DNA from: Tsuneonella sediminis | GTDB lineage: Bacteria; Pseudomonadota; Alphaproteobacteria; Sphingomonadales; Sphingomonadaceae | Length of the DNA stretch: 64,000 nucleotides | NCBI RefSeq assembly: GCF_051912845.1 | Contig: NZ_JBNCBU010000001.1 | Span: 1,922,001 to 1,986,000, forward strand | Reading direction: 5' to 3' | Shown here: positions 55,786-64,000 of the stretch, piece after piece | Layout: every line of letters starts with the position of its first letter | How positions within the stretch are numbered: the first letter of the stretch is position 1 | The notes under the pieces: model-generated | Database searches by the model: none | Told to the model about the DNA's origin: nothing | What the model saw: only the letters and a program-made list of their open reading frames with translations | Program-made: the position numbers and the translations under genes

Positions 55786-57318
55786 TCAGTTCTCCAGTCG
55801 TGCGGCGAGCCATCGGGCGGCCTCTGCCGGCGTTTTCTTGTCCCGGTCCCTGTCGACCATGAAGTTCGCTTCGCGCATGTCCTCGACGTCGATTGCGCCG
55901 ATCAGGGGGCGGATCGCGGAAAGCAGGCGCTGGTCCCGGGCATGCGCCGAGCGTACGAGCACGACCGCGTCGTAGTTCGGCAGGGCCCGCCGGGGGTCGG
56001 CGAGGACCGCCAGTCCGTCCGCGGCGATCCGGCCGTCGGAAGTATAGGCGCTGATCACGTCGGCTTCCCCCGAGGCGAGCGCGTCGTACATGAAGGTCGG
56101 CGAAAACGTCCGCCGGCGGGCGAACCGCAGGCCATAGGCGCTCTCCACCGCGCGCCACTCGGGTCGTTCGAAGAATTCGGGATCGCCGCCGACGACGAGC
56201 CTCGGGGCCACGGCGGCCAGGTCGTCGAGCGACGTCACGCCGAGGGCGGAAGCTCGGTCGCTGCGCATCGCGAAGGCATAGGCGTTCTCGAACCCCAGCC
56301 GCCCGAGCAGCGCGACGCCGCGCTCGGCTTCCCAGCGCGACAGGATCGCCAGCATCTCGTCCGGGGGTACGCGGTCATCGCGCTTCAACTGGTTCGCCCA
56401 GAGCGTGCCGGTGTAGTCGACAGCCACGTCGATCGCTCCGCCCTCGAGCGCGCTCTGCACCACCGCCGAACCCAGCCCGTCGCGATAGGCTACCCGAAAC
56501 CCGGATTCCTCCAGCCGGTCGCCAATGAGCCGCGCGAGAACGTACTGCTCGGAAAACGTCTTCGCGCCGATGACGATCGTCTCCTCGCCGGCACGGCCTC
56601 TTCCCTGCCAGAGCGCCGCGGCCAGACCGATGGCGATGAGGGCGACACCGATCCATGCGCGCCCGGGGCGGCGGGTCCTGAGGCCGCTTTCCACGAGCGC
56701 CAGCAGCGCATCGGTCGCGAGCGCCAGCGCTGCTGCGGCAATGCACCCGGCGAGCACCAGCGACCAGTTCTGGGTCTGCAGTCCGGCGAAGATCGGGTCG
56801 CCCAGGCCCGGCTGACCCACGGTCGTCGACAGCGTCGCGGCCCCGATCGTCCACACCGCGGCGGTGCGTATGCCTGCCATGACGAAGGGGGCGGCCAGCG
56901 GCGCCTCGACCAGCCAAAGCTTCTGCCACCCTGTCATCCCCACCGCGTCGGCCGCGTCGAGCACGCCGGGTTCCATCTCGGTGCGCGCCGTGACCGCGTT
57001 GCGCAGGATCGGCAGCAGCGCATAGAGCGCGAGTGCAAGCAGCGCGGGAAGGAAGCCCAGCGTCGGCAGGCTCTCCCCGAAAACCGCGCGCAGGCTCAGC
57101 AGCACGGGGAAGAAAAGCGCCAGCAGGGCAAGCGCCGGGATCGTCTGCACAAGGCTCGCCAGACCCAGCGCAGTGCGTGCCACGGCGCGGGAGCGGCTGG
57201 CCCAGACCGCCAGCGGCAGGGCTGCGGCGATGCCGAGCGCAAGGGCCGATGCCGCCAGGAGGACGTGCTGCGAAAGCTCGTCGCCAAGGGTCGCCAGGGT
57301 CGCGAGAATCCCGTTCAC
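55786..57318 (-). CDS. Betaine-type ABC transporter, fused permease and substrate-binding protein
   Basis: A 510-residue fusion. Residues about 1-225 are an OpuCB/ProW-type permease with the EAA-like loop 'LDAADAVGMTGWQKLWLVEA'. Residues about 245-510 are a QAT-type binding domain ('IVIGAKTFSEQYVLARLIG', 'AVDYTGTLWANQLK'), facing the periplasm. The substrate is probably glycine betaine, choline or another osmolyte. It starts at a GTG overlapping the ATPase stop as GTGA, so the two genes form a complete transporter. Confidence 0.88.
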   Translation of the reverse strand: MNGILATLATLGDELSQHVLLAASALALGIAAALPLAVWASRSRAVARTALGLASLVQTIPALALLALFFPVLLSLRAVFGESLPTLGFLPALLALALYALLPILRNAVTARTEMEPGVLDAADAVGMTGWQKLWLVEAPLAAPFVMAGIRTAAVWTIGAATLSTTVGQPGLGDPIFAGLQTQNWSLVLAGCIAAAALALATDALLALVESGLRTRRPGRAWIGVALIAIGLAAALWQGRGRAGEETIVIGAKTFSEQYVLARLIGDRLEESGFRVAYRDGLGSAVVQSALEGGAIDVAVDYTGTLWANQLKRDDRVPPDEMLAILSRWEAERGVALLGRLGFENAYAFAMRSDRASALGVTSLDDLAAVAPRLVVGGDPEFFERPEWRAVESAYGLRFARRRTFSPTFMYDALASGEADVISAYTSDGRIAADGLAVLADPRRALPNYDAVVLVRSAHARDQRLLSAIRPLIGAIDVEDMREANFMVDRDRDKKTPAEAARWLAARLEN

Positions 57319-58061
57319 CGGCGGAGCGCCTCGAGCGCGTCGGCCTGCTCGCGCGGTACCGCCACCAGCGCTTGCGCCATAGCCCCGCCCGCGCCGCGAA
57401 GAAGCGCCTGCGGCGTTTGATCGGCGACGACGCGGCCTGCATCCATCACCAGCACGCGGTCAGCGAGCAGGAGAGCTTCCGCCATGTCGTGGGTGACGAG
57501 CACGGTGGTCAGCTTCAGCCGGTCATGCAGGTGGCGCACCCGCTTTCCCAGCGCGTCGCGGGTGACCGGGTCGAGCGCGCCAAACGCCTCGTCGAGGAGG
57601 AGCAGGCGCGGCCCGGGCGCCAGCGCGCGGGCGACGGCCACGCGCTGGCGCTGACCGCCCGACAGCTCATCGGGCATGCGCAGGGCGTGATCGGCCTCCA
57701 GGCCGACGAGGTCGAGCAGCTGGGCAACCCGTGCGTCGCCGAGCGGCGCTCCGGCGACCCGCGGCCCGATGCCGACATTGGCGGCGACGTCCATGTGCGG
57801 GAACAGGCCGATCGACTGGAAGACGTATCCGATCCGGCGCCGGAGGGCAGCCAACGGCTGACCGCGCACGTCTTCTCCGGCCACCAGCACGCGGCCCTCG
57901 TCCGGCTCCACGAGACGGTTGGCCATGCCGAGCAGCGTCGACTTGCCCGATCCCGAGGCCCCCACCAGCGCGACGAACTGGCCTTGCACAACCGCGACTG
58001 AAACGCCGTCGACGGCGGCCACTGCGCCGAAGCGCCGGGTCACGTTCTCGAACGAGAGCAT
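57315..58061 (-). CDS. Betaine-type ABC transporter ATP-binding protein
   Basis: The 248-residue ATPase partner of the fused permease. It shows Walker A 'LVGASGSGKSTLLGM', the Q-loop 'GYVFQSIGLFPHM', the signature 'LSGGQRQRVAVARALA' and Walker B 'LLLLDEAFGALDPVTRD', all typical of OpuCA/ProV. It has no C-terminal CBS pair, unlike some OpuA ATPases. The permease start overlaps its stop. The start codon at 58061 is ATG. It lies 33 bases behind the HWE kinase stop on the same strand. Confidence 0.9.
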   Translation of the reverse strand: MLSFENVTRRFGAVAAVDGVSVAVVQGQFVALVGASGSGKSTLLGMANRLVEPDEGRVLVAGEDVRGQPLAALRRRIGYVFQSIGLFPHMDVAANVGIGPRVAGAPLGDARVAQLLDLVGLEADHALRMPDELSGGQRQRVAVARALAPGPRLLLLDEAFGALDPVTRDALGKRVRHLHDRLKLTTVLVTHDMAEALLLADRVLVMDAGRVVADQTPQALLRGAGGAMAQALVAVPREQADALEALRR

Positions 58062-58094
58062 CGCCGCCAGCCTAACCGGCGCGGCACCCGCCGC

Positions 58095-59612
58095 CTAGCT
58101 GCGGATCGACGATACCGGGATCGTCAGGTCGACCTCGAGCCCGGCTGGAAGGAAGCGGCGCTCCATTCGGCCGCCGAGCTGCCCCTCGATCGACATCTGC
58201 ACCAGTCGCGACCCGAAGCCTTCGGCACCCGGTCCGCTGCTTGGCGGGCCACCTTTTTCGCGCCAGGTGATGCCGGCCTCGCCGTCGCCTTCGGGGCAGT
58301 CGATCTCGATCGAGACCCGGCCGCCTGCGACCGAGAGCGCGCCGTACTTGGCGGAATTGGTGGCCAATTCGTGGAAAATGAGCGCCAGCGGGGTCGCCGC
58401 GCGCGGCCCGATCGAACAGTCCTTGCCGCCGATCGCGATCCGCTCGTTCCCGTCGGAGTAAGGCGCCATCAACTCGGTCAGGAGGCCTCGCAGACTGTCG
58501 CCCTTTGCGCCCTCGACGGGTCTTACGAAGTCGTGCGCGCGGCCCAGTGCCCGGATCGCGTCGATCAGTTCGTCGGCAAACTCGCGCGCGGCGTCGTGCC
58601 GGCGTGCGCGGATCGAGACCAGTCCGGCGACGACCGCGAAGATGTTCTTGATACGGTGCGACAGTTCACGCGCCAGGAGGTCGCGGCTTTCGGAAATCCG
58701 GTGGCTGGCATCGATGTCGGTCAGGGTCCCGTACCACCGACGCACAGCGCCATCGGGACCGCGCATCGCCAGCGCGCGCGAGAGCGTCCAGCGAAACGAT
58801 CCGTCGGCTTGTTTCAGCCGGTACTCGCTTTCGAAGACCTGTCCCGCTTTGTAGCTTTCGTCCCAGTCGCCGAACACACGCTCCGAATCGTCCGGATGCA
58901 CGGCTGGCCGCCAGTCGTCGGTGTGGCGCGGTTCCTCGGTCCCCGTCACCTCGCGCCAGCGCGAATTGAAGTAGTCGAACCGCCCTTCGCTGTCGGCCGA
59001 CCAGATGATCGCCGGCAGCAGATCGGCGATCTCGCGCATGGCCCGCGCGCTTTCGAGTTCGCGGGCGATCGCCTCGCGGCCTGCGCGATGGGATTCGAGG
59101 CGCCGCATCGCTGCCTGGGCGAGCACGGCGAGCCCCTCTTCCTGGAATGCGGACAGCCCCTCGGCGCGGGGATTTGGGTCAAGAACGCACAGGGCGCCCA
59201 GCGGGGTGCCCTCGCGCGAGTAAAGTGGCTGGCCGGCATAGAACCGGATGTGCGGCTCGCCCGTGACGAAGCTGTTGTCCGCGAAGCGGGCATCCTCGGT
59301 CGCGTTGGGGACGATCGTGCGCGACGCTCCCTGCATCGTGTGCACGCAGAAGGAACTCGGAACGGTGGGGGAGCGCTGGGCTTCGATACCCTCTCGCGCG
59401 ATGAAGCTCTGCGTGTCCGGTCCGACTATGTTGACCAGCGCGAACGGCGCATCGCAAAGCCGGGCGGCGAACTGTACGATCCGCTTGAGTTCGGGATCGT
59501 CGTTCAGCGAATCCGCATCCAGGCTGGCAAGCACGCCGACGCGTTCGCTCCCGCCCACGGCGAGCGACCGCGGCTCTTCGGCGGGCGAATGAATGAGATC
59601 GGAATAGGCCAA
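58095..59612 (-). CDS. HWE-family sensor histidine kinase with GAF and PAS domains
   Basis: A 505-residue kinase without membrane segments. Residues about 30-170 form a GAF domain ('LCDAPFALVNIVGPD', 'FYAGQPLYSREGTPLGALCV'), residues about 195-305 a PAS domain with its C-terminal motif, then the HWE core: H319 in 'ELSHRIKN', the N-box 'FHELATNSAKYGALS' and W450-R-E452, the diagnostic W-x-E. These kinases can sense light, redox or small ligands; the cue here is unknown. It starts at a TTG and has no adjacent response regulator. Confidence 0.9.
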   Translation of the reverse strand: MAYSDLIHSPAEEPRSLAVGGSERVGVLASLDADSLNDDPELKRIVQFAARLCDAPFALVNIVGPDTQSFIAREGIEAQRSPTVPSSFCVHTMQGASRTIVPNATEDARFADNSFVTGEPHIRFYAGQPLYSREGTPLGALCVLDPNPRAEGLSAFQEEGLAVLAQAAMRRLESHRAGREAIARELESARAMREIADLLPAIIWSADSEGRFDYFNSRWREVTGTEEPRHTDDWRPAVHPDDSERVFGDWDESYKAGQVFESEYRLKQADGSFRWTLSRALAMRGPDGAVRRWYGTLTDIDASHRISESRDLLARELSHRIKNIFAVVAGLVSIRARRHDAAREFADELIDAIRALGRAHDFVRPVEGAKGDSLRGLLTELMAPYSDGNERIAIGGKDCSIGPRAATPLALIFHELATNSAKYGALSVAGGRVSIEIDCPEGDGEAGITWREKGGPPSSGPGAEGFGSRLVQMSIEGQLGGRMERRFLPAGLEVDLTIPVSSIRS

Positions 59613-59761
59613 GCGTTACGTCCCTGACGCTCTCCTAGCAATATTTCCCCGAGACCAAAAGGACTTAGACGTCCCCGGTTAACCTACGGACAGGGAACGG
59701 CTTTATCGGGGTTTGCGCCCTTGGCGCCCTCCGCTATGCGCGGCGACGAGAAGGAAAATCC

Positions 59762-60928
59762 ATGCGAGCAACACCCGATTTCGACTTCCAGCTGGGCGAA
59801 AGCGCCGAGATGATTCGCGAGGCGGTTGCCCGCTTCGCCGACGAGCAGGTAGCCCCTCTTGCCGACAGGGCAGACCGTGAGGACTGGTTCCCGGAAGAGT
59901 TGTGGCCGAAGATGGGCGAACTCGGCCTTCACGGCATCACGGTCGAGGAGGAATGGGGCGGCCTCGGTCTCGGCTATCTAGAGCACGTGATCGCGGTCGA
60001 GGAGATCAGCCGCGCATCGGCCAGCATCGGCCTCAGCTACGGCGCGCATTCGAACCTGTGCGTCAACCAGATCCGTCGCTGGGGCAACGACGAGCAGAAG
60101 GCAAAGTACCTTCCGGGACTCATCAGCGGGGAGCACGTCGGCAGTCTCGCGATGAGCGAGGCGAGCGCCGGATCGGACGTCGTCTCGATGAAACTGAAGG
60201 CCGACGCCGTGCAGGGCGGCTACGTTCTCAACGGCACGAAGTTCTGGATCACCAATGCGACCTATGCCGATACGCTGGTGGTCTATGCCAAGACCGACGG
60301 CAGCGCGGGTAGCAGGGGGATCACCGCATTCCTCATCGAGAAGGACGACCCGGGTTTCTCGATCGGCCAGAAGATCGACAAGATGGGCATGCGCGGCAGC
60401 CCCACGGCCGAGCTGGTGTTCGACGACTGCGAAATCCCCGAGGAGCGGGTGATGGGTCCCGTGAACGGCGGCGTCGGGGTCCTCATGAGCGGTCTCGATT
60501 ACGAGCGCGTGGTGCTGGCGGGCCTGCAGCTCGGGATCATGCAGGCGTGTCTCGACACGGTCATCCCCTACCTTCGCGAGCGCAGGCAGTTCGGCAAGCC
60601 GATCGGCGCGTTCCAGTTGATGCAGGCGAAGGTGGCCGACATGTACGTCGCCCTCCAATCGGCGCGCGCCTACACCTATGCCGTCGCCAAGAGCTGCGAC
60701 GCGGGCCAGACCACGCGTTTCGATGCCGCCGGAGCGATTCTCCTGGCGAGCGAGAATGCCTTCCGCGTCGCGGGCGAGGCGGTGCAGGCGCTCGGCGGGG
60801 CAGGGTATACCAAGGACTGGCCGGTCGAACGCTACCTGCGCGATGCCAAGCTGCTCGACATCGGCGCGGGCACCAACGAGATCCGGCGAATGCTCATCGG
60901 GCGCGAACTGATCGGGGCGGCCGGCTAG
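59762..60928 (+). CDS. ivd: Isovaleryl-CoA dehydrogenase
   Basis: The enzyme oxidises isovaleryl-CoA to 3-methylcrotonyl-CoA in leucine breakdown. The 388-residue acyl-CoA dehydrogenase shows 'LAMSEASAGSDVVSM', 'WITNATYADTLVVYAK' and, importantly, the catalytic glutamate of IVD in 'LMSGLDYERVVLAG', placed as in known IVDs rather than at the usual C-terminal site. The next catabolic gene, mccB, follows 1.5 kb on, separated by two antisense genes. Its stop overlaps the DUF2182 stop (CTAG). A gaaggaa site precedes the ATG. Confidence 0.93.
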   Translation: MRATPDFDFQLGESAEMIREAVARFADEQVAPLADRADREDWFPEELWPKMGELGLHGITVEEEWGGLGLGYLEHVIAVEEISRASASIGLSYGAHSNLCVNQIRRWGNDEQKAKYLPGLISGEHVGSLAMSEASAGSDVVSMKLKADAVQGGYVLNGTKFWITNATYADTLVVYAKTDGSAGSRGITAFLIEKDDPGFSIGQKIDKMGMRGSPTAELVFDDCEIPEERVMGPVNGGVGVLMSGLDYERVVLAGLQLGIMQACLDTVIPYLRERRQFGKPIGAFQLMQAKVADMYVALQSARAYTYAVAKSCDAGQTTRFDAAGAILLASENAFRVAGEAVQALGGAGYTKDWPVERYLRDAKLLDIGAGTNEIRRMLIGRELIGAAG

Positions 60929-61692
60929 CCGAGCAGGAGCGCGCCGCCCCCCGCGATCATCGCCGTCCCGCCGGCGATCGCGATCGCGCGGCCCCGGGGC
61001 AGCAGCTTCTCGGCCGCGACGAGCAGGGTGAGGCCGGCGATCCACGCCAGGTTCATGACCCCGCCCACGAACAGCAGCAGCATAAGCGCCCAGCAGCAAC
61101 CGAGGCAGTAGGCCCCGTGGACGACCCCCAGGCGTAGTGCGCCCGCCGGGCCCGGCCGGTAATGACGGGCGAGGAACCCGGCCGGAGAACGGCAATGGCC
61201 GAGGCAGGCCCGCTTGAGCGGGGTGAACTGGTAGATGCCCGCCGCGACCAGCACTGCCCCCGACAGCAGGCGGCTCACCGAACCCATCGTCGCCGGCGAT
61301 ACGAGCCCAGCCGCCTCGAGCCAGAGCTGAGCGCCCGCCGCGATGGCTGCGAACGTCGCCCAGACGATGAGGTAGCCGGACAGGAAGGCAGCGGTCGAAG
61401 GCAGCGGCGCCCCGGCCGGCGCCCGGTGCGCGGCCGCACGGGCGTAGAGGAGGACGACCGGTGCCGCCGAAGGCAGCATCATCGCCACCATCATCACCAG
61501 CCACATCGAGAAGACAATCGCGCCGTCCACGCGCATCGAGGCGCCGTCCATCGCATCGGCCGCCGTTCCGCTGCCTGAACCCATGCCGGCGCCCGCCGCC
61601 AGCCAGCCCCACGCGAGGGCCACGAGCAGTCCCAGCGCGATGACCGTGATCGCACGGTGCCGGCGCAGCGCGCCTTCCGCCAGCTTTCCCAT
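60925..61692 (-). CDS. DUF2182 integral membrane protein
   Basis: A 255-residue membrane protein with about six helices. The family core 'WLVMMVAMMLPSAAP' (residues 64-78) is methionine-rich, and cysteine motifs 'RACLGHC' (C163, H166, C167) and 'YCLGCCW' (C196, C199, C200) may bind metal or undergo thiol chemistry. DUF2182 proteins are annotated as predicted metal-binding membrane proteins and are often paired with DUF1326, as here (ten bases after the DUF1326 stop). Function is not known. Confidence 0.85.
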   Translation of the reverse strand: MGKLAEGALRRHRAITVIALGLLVALAWGWLAAGAGMGSGSGTAADAMDGASMRVDGAIVFSMWLVMMVAMMLPSAAPVVLLYARAAAHRAPAGAPLPSTAAFLSGYLIVWATFAAIAAGAQLWLEAAGLVSPATMGSVSRLLSGAVLVAAGIYQFTPLKRACLGHCRSPAGFLARHYRPGPAGALRLGVVHGAYCLGCCWALMLLLFVGGVMNLAWIAGLTLLVAAEKLLPRGRAIAIAGGTAMIAGGGALLLG

Positions 61693-61702
61693 CAGGTGCG
61701 CA

Positions 61703-62338
61703 TCATGCGGCGCGGACGACCCCGTGGCTGTCGAGATGGAGGTGAGCGAACTGGCCGTAGCTCGCCGTCATCTCGACCGGGACGGGGCCTTCCGACTTGC
61801 TGGAAGCGGAGCCGATATCGGCGTATTCGTACTCGAACCCGTCGGGCAGGTGGATGCGGGCGCGGATTTCGGACCCGTCGACGAGGCTGCGGATCGGCTC
61901 GCCGACCATCTGGACGTGCCCCGCGATGCGCATGCGGCCCTTGCGGCCATCCACGTCGACTTCGAAGTCGATGGGCACGAACATCGGAGGGTGCATCGTC
62001 TCGACGGTCGAGCAGAATACCGCGAACATGGTCGCCATTGGGTCGGTGTCGCCGCCGGTCATTATCGTCAGCAGGGCATTGCGCTGCTCGCCGGATGCGC
62101 GCTCGTCGACGAAGGCGACGGCTTCCCCGCGGCCCTCGTGGATGGGCCCCGGCCATTTGAACACCGCGCCGATCCTGAGGCCGGACAGGTCGATGTCTCC
62201 GTGCCTGCCTTCGTCGATCTCCATCCCGAACACCGCGTGGCAGTGCCCCTTGTCGGGCACCCCCCCGAATTGGCAGTTGCAGCCGTAGTCGCAGGTGCAG
62301 TTGACGAGCTGCCTGCCCTTGAGCTTCCAGTAGGTCAT
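61703..62338 (-). CDS. DUF1326 cysteine-rich protein
   Basis: A 211-residue cytosolic protein, starting at an ATG behind tggagg. The N-terminus has a dense cysteine group: C14, C16, C20, C22 ('NCTCDYGCNCQFGG') plus H32-C33-H34, an arrangement that could bind a metal or iron-sulfur cluster. The rest of the DUF1326 domain is beta-rich with no known catalytic motif. It is paired with DUF2182 directly downstream. The pair lies antisense between two leucine-catabolism genes. Confidence 0.85.
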   Translation of the reverse strand: MTYWKLKGRQLVNCTCDYGCNCQFGGVPDKGHCHAVFGMEIDEGRHGDIDLSGLRIGAVFKWPGPIHEGRGEAVAFVDERASGEQRNALLTIMTGGDTDPMATMFAVFCSTVETMHPPMFVPIDFEVDVDGRKGRMRIAGHVQMVGEPIRSLVDGSEIRARIHLPDGFEYEYADIGSASSKSEGPVPVEMTASYGQFAHLHLDSHGVVRAA

Positions 62339-62477
62339 CGAAATCCTCCATAAACACCAGTCACGTTGGCGCGCGGCTGGAGAACTAAGGGTCGATATTA
62401 CCACCGCTGGAGGCTGGCGATCAAATCGGTCTCGATGCGGCTTTGCAGCGCCGGTTTGGCGGGCTAGTCCCCCGGCC

Positions 62478-64000
62478 ATGACAGCACCCGTTCTGACCAG
62501 CCGGCTCGACCGTGAAAGCCCCGAGGCGAAGGCTCGCTTCGACCACAACAGGACCCTTGCCGATGACTTGCGCGCGCGCGTCGCGGAGGCTGCGCTCGGC
62601 GGGCCGGCCAAGCACCGCGAGCGGCACGTGAGCCGCGGCAAGCTGCTCCCGCGCGAGCGGGTCGAGCAGCTGCTCGATCCCGGCTCTCCCTTTCTCGAGA
62701 TCGGACAGCTCGCGGCGAACGGGATGTACGAGGGCGACGTGAGCGGCGCCTCGATGATCTGCGGCATCGGCCGGGTCAGCGGGCGGCAGGTGATGATCGT
62801 CGCTAACGATCCCACGGTGAAGGGCGGCAGTTATTACCCGATGACGGTCAAGAAGCACCTGCGCGCGCAGGAAATCGCGACCGAGAACCGGCTGCCCTGC
62901 ATCTATCTTGTCGACAGCGGCGGCGCGAACCTGCCCTACCAGGCCGAGGTGTTTCCCGATCGCGAGCACTTCGGGCGCATCTTCTTCAACCAGGCGCAGA
63001 TGTCGGCCAGGGGTATCCCGCAGATCGCCTGCGTCATGGGAAGCTGCACCGCGGGCGGCGCCTACGTCCCTGCGATGAGCGACGAGACGGTGATCGTGCG
63101 CGAACAGGGCACGATCTTCCTCGCCGGACCGCCGCTGGTGAAGGCGGCGACGGGCGAGGAAATCTCGGCCGAGGACCTTGGTGGGGGCGACCTCCACGCT
63201 AAGAAATCGGGCGTTGTCGATCACCTCGCCGAGAACGACGGGCACGCGCTCACCATCGTGCGCGATATCGTCTGCCATCTCGGCGCGAACACCGGTGCCG
63301 CAACCGGCGTGGCCTTGCGCGAACCGCGCCCGCCAAAGTTCGATGCTGAAGACCTCTATGCCCTCATCCCGGACGACGTTCGCGCGCCGTACGACGTGCA
63401 CGAGGTCATCGCGCGGATCGTCGACGGAAGCGAATTCCACGAGTTCAAGGCACTCTACGGATCGACGCTGGTGTGCGGCTTTGCCCACATCTGGGGGATG
63501 CCGGTCGCGATCCTCGCCAACAACGGCGTGCTGTTTTCCGAAAGCGCGATGAAGGGTGCGCATTTCATCGAACTGGCGTGCCAGCGGCGCGTGCCGCTGC
63601 TGTTCCTCCAGAACATCAGCGGCTTCATGGTCGGCGGCAAGTACGAGGCGGAAGGGATCGCCAAGCACGGCGCCAAGCTCGTCACCGCGGTCGCCACTGC
63701 GACCGTGCCCAAGATCACCGTGGTGATCGGCGGCAGTTTCGGCGCGGGCAACTACGGCATGGCCGGCCGCGCCTATTCCCCGCGCTTCCTGTTCACCTGG
63801 CCCAACGCGCGCATCAGCGTGATGGGCGGCGAGCAGGCAGCGTCGGTGCTGGCGACAGTCCACCGCGATGCCGAAAAGTGGACGCCGGAAGAGGCCGAGG
63901 CCTTCAAGGCGCCGATTCGCCAGAAGTACGAGGACGAGGGCAACCCCTATTACGCTACCGCGCGGCTGTGGGACGACGGGGTGATCGACCCGGTCCAGAC
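62478..64000 (+). CDS. mccB: Methylcrotonoyl-CoA carboxylase beta subunit (3' end cut by window)
   Basis: The carboxyltransferase subunit of the biotin enzyme that carboxylates 3-methylcrotonyl-CoA in leucine degradation. About 507 codons are visible before the window ends; the family is about 535 residues long. Visible motifs include 'IYLVDSGGANLPYQAEVFPD', 'GSCTAGGAYVPAMSDE', 'LFLQNISGFMVGGKYE' and 'GGSFGAGNYGMAGRAYSPRF', which distinguish MccB/GccB from propionyl-CoA carboxylase. The ATG at 62478 lacks a strong ribosome binding site. The alpha subunit is presumably beyond the window. Confidence 0.93.
   Translation, partial: MTAPVLTSRLDRESPEAKARFDHNRTLADDLRARVAEAALGGPAKHRERHVSRGKLLPRERVEQLLDPGSPFLEIGQLAANGMYEGDVSGASMICGIGRVSGRQVMIVANDPTVKGGSYYPMTVKKHLRAQEIATENRLPCIYLVDSGGANLPYQAEVFPDREHFGRIFFNQAQMSARGIPQIACVMGSCTAGGAYVPAMSDETVIVREQGTIFLAGPPLVKAATGEEISAEDLGGGDLHAKKSGVVDHLAENDGHALTIVRDIVCHLGANTGAATGVALREPRPPKFDAEDLYALIPDDVRAPYDVHEVIARIVDGSEFHEFKALYGSTLVCGFAHIWGMPVAILANNGVLFSESAMKGAHFIELACQRRVPLLFLQNISGFMVGGKYEAEGIAKHGAKLVTAVATATVPKITVVIGGSFGAGNYGMAGRAYSPRFLFTWPNARISVMGGEQAASVLATVHRDAEKWTPEEAEAFKAPIRQKYEDEGNPYYATARLWDDGVIDPVQ

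Noticed and set aside
59694..59714. GGAAC element resembling an EcfG stress promoter before ivd
   Set aside because: The downstream half (CGTT-like at 16-17 bases) is not at the right spacing.

Overview
The window is high-GC bacterial chromosome with dense, mostly housekeeping genes. It looks like an alphaproteobacterium of the Sphingomonadales, probably Erythrobacteraceae. That placement is inferred from three TonB-dependent receptors, a PutA without the DNA-binding domain, a heparinase-like gene coupled to rpe next to purH, metX-metW pairing, and an HWE-family histidine kinase. No insertion sequence, prophage, CRISPR array, integrase or rRNA was seen. One tRNA (Gly, GCC) is present. No gene-free stretch exceeds 300 bases; the longest are 10561-10789 (nothing recognised) and 27145-27331 (between the tRNA and a thioredoxin gene).

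Layout. 1-4.7 kb: end of an NnrU-like gene, dxs (isoprenoids), an acetyltransferase, and a leftward run of a 49-residue membrane protein, a lipoprotein MsrA and a Zur/Fur-type regulator. 4.7-16 kb: a phytoene-desaturase-like oxidoreductase; purH; the coupled rpe-heparinase pair; a secreted DUF2141 protein; a coupled lipid-kinase/nucleotidyltransferase-like pair; an M20 amidohydrolase; an acyl-CoA ligase. 16-27 kb: putA, then TetR and TonB receptor genes sharing a palindromic operator candidate, dcd, a saccharopine-dehydrogenase-like protein, DoxX, and a ZnuD-like TonB receptor with a His/acid-rich loop. 27-38 kb: tRNA-Gly, a thioredoxin-TPR protein with a LON-substrate-binding protein, the leftward metX-metW-gltX operon, the rightward hisC-tyrC operon, the leftward ftsE-ftsX-ydcF-plsC operon, and a zinc-ribbon DUF3426 protein. 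38-45 kb: ald, then a phosphate-type porin and pstS, each with a clear 7-4-7 Pho box, and a convergent TonB receptor sharing a strong two-way terminator with pstS. 45-56 kb: ftsK, a ThiE/TenI-like protein, yggS, a small secreted protein, an acyl-CoA ligase coupled to glnD, and lgt-midA-DUF2147. 56-64 kb: a glycine-betaine-type ABC system with fused permease and binding protein, an HWE kinase, and leucine-catabolism genes ivd and mccB (cut by the window end) interrupted by an antisense DUF1326-DUF2182 pair.

The genome is very compact. Many operon neighbours share ATGA, GTGA or TTGA start/stop overlaps, and five convergent pairs meet in CTAG or TGATCA stop palindromes. The most promising leads are the paired Pho boxes, the cysteine-rich DUF1326/DUF2182 module, the single-cysteine lipoprotein MsrA with its unannotated small membrane partner, the TetR/TonB-receptor operator, and the His/acid-rich TonB receptor.
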